From a virus: a stretch of DNA of 31,903 nucleotides. Position 1 is the stretch's first letter, and the number at the start of each line of letters is the position of its first letter. The DNA lies in IMG/VR virus record IMGVR_UViG_3300020442_000271, positions 1 through 31,903 of that record. One strand, given 5' to 3'. Made by a program: the position numbers and the translations under genes. Positions 4,751 through 11,197 of this stretch are shown here, piece by piece. A model generated the notes under the pieces. That model was not told where the DNA came from and made no database searches. It was given only the letters and a program-made list of their open reading frames with translations.

Positions 4751-4824
4751 AAGAGTTTAGTGTAATGGTAACACGCTAAGTTCCAACCTTAGAAATGTGG
4801 GTTCGATTCCTACAACTCTTGCCA
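4751..4824 (+). tRNA. trnW: tRNA-Trp (anticodon CCA), CCA end encoded
   Basis: A full cloverleaf can be drawn. Acceptor arms AAGAGTT (4751-4757) and AACTCTT (4814-4820) pair perfectly. The D stem is GTGT/ACAC with loop AATGGTA. The anticodon stem CTAAG/CTTAG encloses loop TTCCAAC, giving anticodon CCA at 4783-4785, which reads UGG. The T stem GTGGG/CCTAC has one G-T pair and loop TTCGATT. Discriminator G4821 is followed by an encoded CCA. It is the only tRNA seen. It may support translation of Trp-rich phage proteins, or compensate for damage to host tRNA. Confidence 0.93.
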
Positions 4825-4840
4825 AATAATGGAGAATGTT

Positions 4841-5086
4841 ATGAGTGTAGACAATACAACGACACAAGAAAATGATAAGCATGTATTTGTTAAACCTGAC
4901 GGCGGAGAGATCCACTGCTATGGTAGCGTAGAATGGGATAGTAATTTCCAATTATGCTGTGATGATGAGGAGTTCGATGGAGTGGCAGTAGATATTGACG
5001 GCGAAAAGTATAATACATGGGATAAAGTTTGTCAATATGTAATTGAAAACTACCGTGCAGATATAGAGGAGATCACGGCAGTATGA
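4841..5086 (+). CDS. Acidic hypothetical protein (81 aa)
   Basis: The ATG at 4841 is chosen because GGAG lies 6 nt upstream; an in-frame ATG at 4829 overlaps that site and has none of its own. The product is acidic (CCDDEEFDG, DIDGEKYNTWD) with a Cys pair and an expected beta-rich first half. It ends with an amphipathic helix (VCQYVIENYRADIEEI). The stop overlaps the next start (ATGA). It lies just behind the tRNA gene, with 16 nt between. No family recognised. Confidence 0.72.
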   Translation: MSVDNTTTQENDKHVFVKPDGGEIHCYGSVEWDSNFQLCCDDEEFDGVAVDIDGEKYNTWDKVCQYVIENYRADIEEITAV

Positions 5087-5307
5087 CAAACCCAACTATA
5101 AAAATACATGACCGTATTATGCAGACCGTAGTAGAGTTAACAGAAGAAGAACATGATCCATTTGCGGTGGCGGGCTGTTTGCTCGCCATTGCTATCTTTG
5201 TATACCGATCTGAAAAAATGGAATGGAACACGATTAGTAACCTGTTATCTGAATGCGTTAAACAAAGTGTTATATCCGAAGGCATAGTAAAGGAGACCTT
5301 ACATTGA
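5083..5307 (+). CDS. Hypothetical protein (74 aa) with a hydrophobic central helix
   Basis: The product begins MTNPTIKIHDRIMQTVVEL and has a central HDPFAVAGCLLAIAIFVYRS segment that could be a buried helix or a short membrane span, followed by an amphipathic helix (WNTISNLLSECVKQSV). It overlaps both neighbours by 4 nt: ATGA at the start and TTGA at the end. No family recognised. Coupled to the DUF1599-like gene, so it may work in the same nucleotide-related process. Confidence 0.7.
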   Translation: MTNPTIKIHDRIMQTVVELTEEEHDPFAVAGCLLAIAIFVYRSEKMEWNTISNLLSECVKQSVISEGIVKETLH

Positions 5308-5588
5308 AGAAAGAAACCTATTTATACGATGCAATAAAAGTACTAGAAGAATGTACAGAGTTAATGATTAAGAAAGGTAAAGACTATCAAGGTGGTTCCG
5401 TATGTGATGATGACTATTACCCACATGGGTGGAAGTCATTTGATAGTATGTTAACAACTAAGATACTACGATTTAGATCTGTTATGGAACAACAAGGCGA
5501 TGTAAACTATGATACAGCCGATGATTGTCTTAGAGATCTAATTAATTATGCAGCACGTTGTGTTGTATGGCTTAACAGGAATAAATGA
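5304..5588 (+). CDS. DUF1599/Nmad1-like protein (nucleotide-modification associated)
   Basis: 94 aa from a TTG start, with AAGGAG 8 nt upstream and an overlap with the previous stop (TTGA). The pattern KKGKDYQGG, then a long gap, then MLTTKILRFRSVM, then DCLRDLINYAARCVVWL resembles DUF1599, also described as a nucleotide modification associated domain. That family is found in phages next to enzymes that alter DNA bases. Its stop overlaps the start of the thymidylate-synthase-like gene, so the pair is almost certainly co-translated. The match is by pattern only, hence moderate confidence. It could instead be a divergent MazG-type all-alpha protein. Confidence 0.6.
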   Translation: MKKETYLYDAIKVLEECTELMIKKGKDYQGGSVCDDDYYPHGWKSFDSMLTTKILRFRSVMEQQGDVNYDTADDCLRDLINYAARCVVWLNRNK

Positions 5589-6289
5589 TGACTAACACAG
5601 TAAAAGATATACGCACAACATTTATTGATATGTATCGAGACAAAGAGATACAGCCTGATGGTAATCTTGAAATCATAGGTGCTAGCTTTTTAGCAACTGA
5701 ACCGACAATATTTGGTAAACCGAATCGTGAATATCAAGAAGCTGAGGTCAGATGGTATGATACACTCAGCTTAAATCTTAAGGAGTTAGAGAAAGAATAT
5801 GGAAAAGTACCAGTCATTTGGAAAGAGCATGCGGCGAATAGTAAAGGCGACATTAATTCTAATTATGGCTATCTCGTGTATAGCGCTCTTAACGGAACTC
5901 AATATGAATATGTACTTCAAGAGCTAAAGCAAAACCCAAATTCACGTAGAGCTACAATGGTGTATACTAATCCTAGTATGCACACCCAATACAGAGAGCA
6001 CGGTAAGAACGATTTTGTTTGTACTAATGCAGTAACATATTACATCAAAAATAAATTAATACATGCTGTAGTACAGATGAGATCTAATGATGCTGTGTTT
6101 GGCTACATAAATGATTTGTTTTGGCAACGCACCGTCTTGCGTAGACTGTGTAAAGATCTTGGATACGAAGAAGGTCAGATAGTATGGCAAGCTCAGAGCT
6201 TACATGTGTACCCAAGACATTTTCATTTGATTGATGATTATCATTACTCAGTACCAGTTGATTACGAAATGGGAGCATACGATGACTAA
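5585..6289 (+). CDS. Thymidylate synthase / dCMP hydroxymethylase family enzyme
   Basis: 234 aa. Landmarks of the family fall at almost exactly the E. coli ThyA numbers when counted from the ATG at 5585: paired Arg 121-122, catalytic Cys146 (FVCTN), Arg166-Ser167 and Asp169 (MRSND), and His207-x-Tyr209 (SLHVYP). The residue equivalent to Asn177, which in thymidylate synthase contacts the uracil ring, is Asp177 here (INDLFW). Asp at this place is characteristic of dCMP-using relatives, and the Asn-to-Asp change converts thymidylate synthase to a dCMP methylase. The likely product is therefore 5-hydroxymethyl- or methyl-dCMP, though dUMP use cannot be excluded. It is translationally coupled to the DUF1599-like gene upstream. 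Confidence 0.85.
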   Translation: MMTNTVKDIRTTFIDMYRDKEIQPDGNLEIIGASFLATEPTIFGKPNREYQEAEVRWYDTLSLNLKELEKEYGKVPVIWKEHAANSKGDINSNYGYLVYSALNGTQYEYVLQELKQNPNSRRATMVYTNPSMHTQYREHGKNDFVCTNAVTYYIKNKLIHAVVQMRSNDAVFGYINDLFWQRTVLRRLCKDLGYEEGQIVWQAQSLHVYPRHFHLIDDYHYSVPVDYEMGAYDD

Positions 6290-6728
6290 TAACTTATTAA
6301 AGTTTCCAGCTATAAGAATGGCTTTTAAACAAACGACCGATGCGTTAGATAACCTAGCTCAAGAAGCAACTAAATGTAGTAGCCATGAGGTAGCTGAAGC
6401 TTACAGAACTGCATTTAGTTTAGTACGTGAAGGTATAAAGCAAGCTGAAAACTTAGGTGAATCTAAACTACAAAAACAAATTGCAGATGCAATGGAGGAA
6501 GTATTAACTGAAAGACATATACTACTAAAAGAACAAGCTGAAAAAACTAGAAACCTAGTTGATAGAAGATACGATGCAGCATGTACTGATCTTGCAACCG
6601 ATCTAATAAATAAATTAAAAGAGCTTAAGGTTTCTAAAGAAACTTTAAATGATAATGTAACCGAATTATATGAAGCTGCTGCTTACCATGTAAGTAAGTA
6701 TTATGAAGAGAAAGGTATTGATGCATGA
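6282..6728 (+). CDS. Helical hypothetical protein (148 aa)
   Basis: The ATG at 6282 is preferred to an in-frame ATG at 6231 because it has GGGAG at a 6-nt distance and gives the usual short overlap (8 nt) with the previous stop. The sequence is almost all alpha-helical with heptad-like stretches (AEAYRTAFSLVREGIKQAEN, LQKQIADAMEEVLTERHILL), so a coiled-coil or helical bundle is expected. No enzyme motif is visible. Its place behind the base-synthesis gene may be incidental. Stop overlaps next start (ATGA). Confidence 0.72.
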   Translation: MTNNLLKFPAIRMAFKQTTDALDNLAQEATKCSSHEVAEAYRTAFSLVREGIKQAENLGESKLQKQIADAMEEVLTERHILLKEQAEKTRNLVDRRYDAACTDLATDLINKLKELKVSKETLNDNVTELYEAAAYHVSKYYEEKGIDA

Positions 6729-6946
6729 GTGATGATGTAAAAGAACAAGCATTAAAGCAAGCACAAGAAGCGTATGGATTGTTTATTTGGTTTATTAAAT
6801 GGTTTAGTTACATAATGATATTTTTAATTATCTTAATGTTTATGAACAACTGGTTTGATGATGGTACAGGCAGCATGTTTATGCCAGATGAAATATATGA
6901 AGACCAGTACGATCCACAAGGACTAAACAAAAGGAAGGGAATATGA
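6725..6946 (+). CDS. Single-span membrane protein (73 aa)
   Basis: A polar N-terminus (MSDDVKEQALKQAQEAYG) is followed by an aromatic, strongly hydrophobic segment (LFIWFIKWFSYIMIFLIILM, about residues 19-38) and an acidic tail (MPDEIYEDQYDPQG). This gives one membrane helix and a charged outer or inner domain. It overlaps both neighbours by 4 nt and begins a run of three membrane proteins up to 7258. Lysis, superinfection exclusion or membrane takeover are possible roles; none is proven. Confidence 0.7.
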   Translation: MSDDVKEQALKQAQEAYGLFIWFIKWFSYIMIFLIILMFMNNWFDDGTGSMFMPDEIYEDQYDPQGLNKRKGI

Positions 6947-7170
6947 AACCATATCATAATGAAGGATTTGGTTGGGCTTTCTTCTGGGTGGTAATGCTAA
7001 TGTTAGTGTTACCACTTGCAGGCCTAATGACTATAGACGATACATGGGATAGACTAGTAACAAAGTATACAGACCCATGGAAGTCTGACTGTTGGGAAAC
7101 CGCTAAACACGAGAGAGTTTGTCGAGATAATAATCAATGTAAATGGTTTAGGAATTTTTGTCATGACTGA
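6943..7170 (+). CDS. Membrane-anchored Cys-rich small protein (75 aa)
   Basis: An N-terminal membrane segment (WAFFWVVMLMLVLPLAGLM, about residues 11-29) carries a C-terminal polar domain with four Cys within 24 residues (DCWETAKHERVC...QCKWFRNFC). Paired Cys outside the cytoplasm usually form disulfides, so the domain probably faces the periplasm; metal binding is the alternative. The ATGA overlap links it to the previous membrane protein gene. No family recognised. Such proteins are candidates for superinfection exclusion or lysis control. Confidence 0.7.
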   Translation: MKPYHNEGFGWAFFWVVMLMLVLPLAGLMTIDDTWDRLVTKYTDPWKSDCWETAKHERVCRDNNQCKWFRNFCHD

Positions 7171-7258
7171 AGGAAAAGCATTGTTACTTACTATGGCAAT
7201 TTGCATAGTAGGAACCTTAATATTAAACGCAATAGTATATGGAGTTATAAATGGCTAA
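7163..7258 (+). CDS. Small single-span membrane protein (31 aa)
   Basis: MTEGKALLLTMAICIVGTLI continues with LNAIVYGVING, giving one transmembrane helix. It overlaps the upstream gene by 8 nt and the downstream methyltransferase gene by 8 nt. It fills what would otherwise be an 80-nt gap in a tightly packed operon, which supports its reality. Function unknown. Confidence 0.6.
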   Translation: MTEGKALLLTMAICIVGTLILNAIVYGVING

Positions 7259-8090
7259 CGCAAGAGGAAAAGAAATAGATAATACGCATTTAAGTATAGA
7301 CCAAGCAGAAGCTAGAGGCTTTATACATAGAGATTATATAGCTCACTGCTTACGATGGACTAAGATAGCTAAGGATCTAAACCTTGGTGGTAAGTATAAA
7401 GAAGCCGACATAATAGATGTAGGCTGTGGTAAAGATATGCCGTTAGCTAGAATGCTAATGACAAATCGTATGGCACCAAGAAGCTATGTAGGTATTGAGT
7501 ATAATAAAATGGAAATGCCACATATGTTTGATAACACTACATTTCAGCCACATCTAATAGACAATGTAGACTTTACACAAACCGACATAATGGAAGATAG
7601 TTTTAATGTTAGTGTTTGTCTTGAAGTGCTTGAGCATGTTGAACCGACAAAGGCAATAGCGATTTTAGATAAGCTAGCTGATGTAGTAGTGCAAGGTGGC
7701 ACATGTTACTTTTCAACACCATGTTATGATGAAAAGGTAGGAGCAGCTAAGAACCACGTAAATGAAATGACTTATCGAGCATTTGGTGCTTTGTTAGAAG
7801 CAAGAGGCTTTCAAATAATAGATCATTATGGTACGTTTGCTTCACAAAAAGACTACAAGCATGAGCTTGACGGTAACACAAAGTACCTGTATACAAAGCT
7901 TAGCGAGTACTACGATACAAACTACCTTGCAACTATCTTTGCACCGTTATATCCTAGTATGTCAAGAAACGTATTATGGAAATGTATTAATACACAAAGC
8001 AAAGACTTTAATAAAAGATTTCCGCCTATTAAAGAGATAGGTGGTAGATTAGGATCTTCTGAAAAAGCCGATGACTTAAGATATGCGTGA
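7251..8090 (+). CDS. Class I SAM-dependent methyltransferase (279 aa)
   Basis: The SAM-binding glycine motif (IIDVGCGKD, residues 54-62) is followed by the acidic ribose-binding residue (YVGIEYN, Glu83) and by CLEVLEHVEP, typical of Methyltransf_23-type proteins. The second half (GFQIIDHYG...) is family-like but gives no substrate. There is no DPPY- or PC-type catalytic motif as in DNA adenine or cytosine methylases, so a small molecule, tRNA or hypermodified base is more likely than direct DNA methylation. The start has GGAG at 7 nt. Its stop overlaps the next gene start. It could belong with the nearby base-synthesis genes. Confidence 0.82.
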   Translation: MANARGKEIDNTHLSIDQAEARGFIHRDYIAHCLRWTKIAKDLNLGGKYKEADIIDVGCGKDMPLARMLMTNRMAPRSYVGIEYNKMEMPHMFDNTTFQPHLIDNVDFTQTDIMEDSFNVSVCLEVLEHVEPTKAIAILDKLADVVVQGGTCYFSTPCYDEKVGAAKNHVNEMTYRAFGALLEARGFQIIDHYGTFASQKDYKHELDGNTKYLYTKLSEYYDTNYLATIFAPLYPSMSRNVLWKCINTQSKDFNKRFPPIKEIGGRLGSSEKADDLRYA

Positions 8091-8631
8091 GCCAGAAAGA
8101 TACTATGACTGGATGCTATGGAAATTAAAACAGGAGAAAGATATGAATGCTAAATGGTCTAAAGTAAGTAGCGATACTGACTGGCCTAAAAATATTAGAG
8201 ACATGCACCTCAAATTCGGGGTGCATGATTGGGTTAAAAGAAAACTACAAGAAAAAGATTACTATTCTTTACACGAGTTTCTACAATTTCGTTTAAGGTT
8301 CCTTGATGAAGAACTGCATGAGACTAAAGAAGCAGTAAAGTACCGACATGCAGATGATATTGTAGACGGCTTGATAGACTTGTGCGTAATCGCGATAGGT
8401 ACGCTAGACATACTACAAGTTGATGCGCACACTGCTTGGCACAGAGTACATAGGTCTAATATGAGTAAAAAGGTAGGTCAAAAAGAATCAAGACCTAATA
8501 CTTTAGGTTTACCCGACATGATTAAGCCGGAAGACTGGGTTGAACCTGATCATACAAACAACACCGGCATTACTCACTATTTCTTAAGAAAGGATTACGT
8601 CGATGACGAACCAGACTATGAGCAAAAGTAG
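8083..8631 (+). CDS. MazG-like nucleotide pyrophosphohydrolase (182 aa)
   Basis: The core FLDEELHETKEAVKYRHADD followed by IVDGLIDLCVIAIGTLDILQ has the acidic helix pairs (EExxE and DxxxD) of the all-alpha NTP pyrophosphohydrolase superfamily, and AWHRVHRSNMSKK is a typical phage MazG-like end. These enzymes hydrolyse noncanonical or excess (d)NTPs, and some act in alarmone control. The start at 8083 overlaps the methyltransferase stop but has a poor ribosome site. An in-frame ATG at 8143 has AGGAG at 6 nt and would give 162 aa, so both starts are possible. Confidence 0.75.
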   Translation: MREPERYYDWMLWKLKQEKDMNAKWSKVSSDTDWPKNIRDMHLKFGVHDWVKRKLQEKDYYSLHEFLQFRLRFLDEELHETKEAVKYRHADDIVDGLIDLCVIAIGTLDILQVDAHTAWHRVHRSNMSKKVGQKESRPNTLGLPDMIKPEDWVEPDHTNNTGITHYFLRKDYVDDEPDYEQK

Positions 8632-8797
8632 TTTAATTAATCATATCAATAGCTTAAAAATGGAAGTTAAACTACTTACCGACATACAGAAAGTGAGAGC
8701 AAGTGAGAAAAAGCTTGATGCAATTTTAGTTTTCGATACAACTATCGCACTCTTAAATAAACGTATAGAGAAGTATACAGATGAATTAAATAAATAA
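8603..8797 (+). CDS. Small coiled-coil-like protein (64 aa)
   Basis: A fully helical small protein (SLINHINSLKMEVKLLTDIQ..., ending IALLNKRIEKYTDELNK) with heptad-like spacing of Leu and Ile, suggesting a coiled-coil dimer. The start overlaps the end of the MazG-like gene by 29 nt, with AAAGGA 9 nt upstream; an internal ATG at 8618 is an alternative. It lies directly before hairpin element E. Function unknown. Confidence 0.65.
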   Translation: MTNQTMSKSSLINHINSLKMEVKLLTDIQKVRASEKKLDAILVFDTTIALLNKRIEKYTDELNK

Positions 8798-8804
8798 CCT
8801 AAGG

Positions 8805-8847
8805 AGCGCGGTATACACCGCGCTACCTAAATATAATCAATGAAAGG
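8805..8847 (+). promoter_or_regulatory. Early hairpin element E, leader of the DNA polymerase gene
   Basis: AGCGCGGT (8805-8812) and ACCGCGCT (8817-8824) form a perfect 8-bp stem about the loop ATAC, followed by ACCTAAATATAATCA and the AAAGG ribosome site of the polymerase. Stem sequence differs from all other copies while length, loop and flank agree. It separates the upstream cluster from the replication core, so it probably starts a second transcription unit or stabilises its mRNA. Confidence 0.72.
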
Positions 8848-8854
8848 ATTATTA

Positions 8855-10696
8855 ATGCAATTAGTATTTGACATAGAAACTGATGGGTTTTTAGAAGACA
8901 TGACTAAATGCCACGTATTAGTATGCCAAGATGTTGTAACAAAAAAGCTATACACATTTACAGATATTAAAAATGGTTTAGATTTTATGAGCAACGCAGT
9001 TGCACTAATCGGTCATAACATTATTGGTTTTGACTTAATGGCGTTAGAAAAACTTTACGGTTGGAAACCGTCTCCTAAAACCAGATTAGTAGACACATGG
9101 ATTATGAGCCAAACATTACAGTTTAACCGATCTCATAAGCATGGTTTAGCGGGCTGGGGTAGTTATCTTGGCTACAAAAAGATGGATAACAGTGAATGGG
9201 CTGCTGATGGATTTAAGACATACGATCCTCGCATGATAGATTACTGTATAAATGACGTAAAACTAAATACAAAAGTTTACGAAGTATTACTAGCTGAACT
9301 ACAAAAAGCTATAGAAATCAATGACTTAATCAAGAAAGGCTTGAGAGTCGAACATGATGTAGCTGAGTTCGAAGCTGTAGTACGTAAAACTGGCTGGCTA
9401 TTTGACTTGGAGAAAGCTCAAGAAAACTTAAGACTTATGACAAGACACATGAATAAAATTGAGTCTATCATTGAGCCGAAGCTAGGTACAACTAAAGTAT
9501 TTATAGATAAAGCACCTAAAACTGCTAAGTATACTAAGAAAGGATTGTATACAGCTACTACAGCTAGAATATTATCTGAATACTTAGGTAACAAAGTAAT
9601 AGGTGAAGATGCGTTATCTAATAATCCACCAATACAACCTGGTCAAGAGTTTCAAAGAAGTAAAATAGAAAAAGTAACATTGAGTAACATGGAACTAGTT
9701 AAGCAATGGCTACTAACTATTGGCTGGAAACCAGATGACTGGAATGTAAAGAGAGGACATACAGGTAATTGGATACGTACAGGACCTAAGCTTACATCAA
9801 CTTCACTAGCAAAGCTAGGTAGACAAGGTAAGCTAATTGATAGGTACTATACTATTAAGAACCGTAAAGCAACCATTGAGTCTTGGTTAGAAAGGATTCA
9901 GAAAGATGACACAGGAAACTATCGTCTTCATGGTAGGATGTTTACTATTGGTACTCCTAGCTTTAGATGCCGTCACGAAGTTATCGTTAACTTACCAGCA
10001 GTGGATGCAGAGTATGGTAGAATGCTTAGGGAACTATTTATTGCTGAGCCAGGTTATAGGGTTGTCGGTGCGGATAGTGCTGGGAATCAGCTCCGTGGTT
10101 TATGCCATTACGTGGGAGATAAATCCTACACAGACTTGGTGGTCAATGGGGATCAACATACACGCAATGCTGATGTTCTTGGTTGTAGTAGGAGCGTGGC
10201 TAAGTCTTTTCTCTACGCTATTCTATTTGGTGCAGGTGATGCAAAGCTTGGGCAAACTCTTACGGGAGTAAGCAGTGCGCCTAAAGGTAAAGAAGCTAGA
10301 CAAAAGTTCATGGCTAACTTACCTGGGTTTGAGCAGCTAGTTAACAAACTACGTGGAGTATTTAACCAGTATGGTTGTATACCAGGACTAGATGGTCGTA
10401 AGATCTTTGCTAGATCTGATTACCAAGTACTTAATTATCTATTACAAACTACTGAAGGTATTACTTGTAAAGCAGCTTTAAGTTATGCTATGAATAAAAT
10501 TAAAGAGGAAAAGCTTGATGCTTATCCTGCTATATTCTATCATGACGAGCAAGCATGGATTGCAAGTGATAAAGATTCTAAACGTGTAGGTGAAATACTA
10601 CAAGAGTCTTTTCGTGAAGCACCTAAATGGTTTGGTGTTGAATGTATGGACGGTGGTGATTATGTAATAGGCAACTCATATGCGGAGGTACACTGA
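8855..10696 (+). CDS. T7-like family A DNA polymerase with 3'-5' exonuclease
   Basis: 613 aa. ATG at 8855 chosen because AAAGGA lies 6 nt before it; an in-frame ATG at 8840 overlaps that site. Exonuclease motifs: FDIETDG (Asp6, Glu8), HNIIGFD (Asp60), YCINDV (Asp134). Polymerase motif A is GADSAGNQLR (Asp407), motif B RSVAKSFLYAILFG (Arg446, Lys450, Tyr454), motif C YHDEQ (His563, Asp564, Glu565), all matching T7 gp5 order. Tyr454 corresponds to T7 Tyr526. Two unusual changes: the steric-gate Glu (T7 Glu480) is Gln412, and T7 Tyr530 is Phe458. A segment at about 10020-10275 is GC-richer than its surroundings with different codon choice. The size is smaller than T7 gp5 (704 aa). Confidence 0.95.
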   Translation: MQLVFDIETDGFLEDMTKCHVLVCQDVVTKKLYTFTDIKNGLDFMSNAVALIGHNIIGFDLMALEKLYGWKPSPKTRLVDTWIMSQTLQFNRSHKHGLAGWGSYLGYKKMDNSEWAADGFKTYDPRMIDYCINDVKLNTKVYEVLLAELQKAIEINDLIKKGLRVEHDVAEFEAVVRKTGWLFDLEKAQENLRLMTRHMNKIESIIEPKLGTTKVFIDKAPKTAKYTKKGLYTATTARILSEYLGNKVIGEDALSNNPPIQPGQEFQRSKIEKVTLSNMELVKQWLLTIGWKPDDWNVKRGHTGNWIRTGPKLTSTSLAKLGRQGKLIDRYYTIKNRKATIESWLERIQKDDTGNYRLHGRMFTIGTPSFRCRHEVIVNLPAVDAEYGRMLRELFIAEPGYRVVGADSAGNQLRGLCHYVGDKSYTDLVVNGDQHTRNADVLGCSRSVAKSFLYAILFGAGDAKLGQTLTGVSSAPKGKEARQKFMANLPGFEQLVNKLRGVFNQYGCIPGLDGRKIFARSDYQVLNYLLQTTEGITCKAALSYAMNKIKEEKLDAYPAIFYHDEQAWIASDKDSKRVGEILQESFREAPKWFGVECMDGGDYVIGNSYAEVH

Positions 10697-11121
10697 TGAC
10701 ATGGGTAGAAGTATATTATAACTTACATAATAAGACCTTTTCAGTAAGACACGCAGGTAGAGTATGGTTTCATACTAATGTACTAACATTACATAACTGT
10801 AAGTTTGCAGTACAACCTGCTGGTCGAGCAAAGGTTCTTAAAGAAAAGAGAAAAAACGTACACGCTTTTATAAGAGGATTCTTTGTTAGAGGTGATGATC
10901 ATACTAACCATAGAATGCTTCATAAGTCACAAGCAATGTACAACCCGTATAAAACTTCTACATTTGTAGACGTAGATACGGGCGAACCAGTATATGAAGC
11001 TGATACAGTTTACTTAAATAACTGTTGGCCAAGACCGGAGATTTATTATGAGAGTTCCAAAGGTTCCAGTAAAAATAAAGCTTCCGTTAATAAACCCAGT
11101 AGCAAGAGCATTGCTGCGTGA
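10696..11121 (+). CDS. Conserved-looking hypothetical replication-arm protein (141 aa)
   Basis: The start overlaps the polymerase stop (TGATG). The first part (MTWVEVYYNLHNKTFSVRHAG through FAVQPAGRAKVLKEKRKNVHAFIRG) is compact, beta-then-helix and basic, and resembles short proteins I have seen beside T7-like DNA polymerase genes, though I cannot name a family. The tail (KGSSKNKASVNKPSSKSIAA) is low complexity and is read in another frame as the next small gene, so it is probably disordered. Nucleic-acid binding is possible from the charge. Not assigned. Confidence 0.75.
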   Translation: MTWVEVYYNLHNKTFSVRHAGRVWFHTNVLTLHNCKFAVQPAGRAKVLKEKRKNVHAFIRGFFVRGDDHTNHRMLHKSQAMYNPYKTSTFVDVDTGEPVYEADTVYLNNCWPRPEIYYESSKGSSKNKASVNKPSSKSIAA

Positions 11122-11197
11122 AAGGAAAGCTAAACAGGTTATACCTGATAAGAAAAAATATAATCGTAAACGTGATAAATATAAGGACATTACATGA
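11048..11197 (+). CDS. Small very basic protein (49 aa) overlapping its upstream neighbour
   Basis: Product MRVPKVPVKIKLPLINPVAR followed by a Lys/Arg-rich tail (RERKAKQ, KKKYNRKRDKYKD). GGAG lies 7 nt before the ATG. The first 74 nt lie inside the end of the 10696 gene in another frame, and the stop overlaps the exonuclease start (ATGA). About one third of residues are Lys or Arg, so it probably binds nucleic acid or a negatively charged partner. Too short for a family call, but initiation signal and coupling are convincing. Confidence 0.7.
   Translation: MRVPKVPVKIKLPLINPVARALLRERKAKQVIPDKKKYNRKRDKYKDIT

Noticed and set aside
4757-4951. 64-codon minus-strand ORF over the tRNA
   Set aside because: Its end is the familiar translation of a tRNA in reverse; the tRNA cloverleaf is complete.
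9906-10271. 121-codon plus-strand ORF inside the DNA polymerase gene, with hydrophobic segments
   Set aside because: It lies wholly within polymerase motifs A and B in another frame, has no ribosome site, and is explained by the GC-richer patch.
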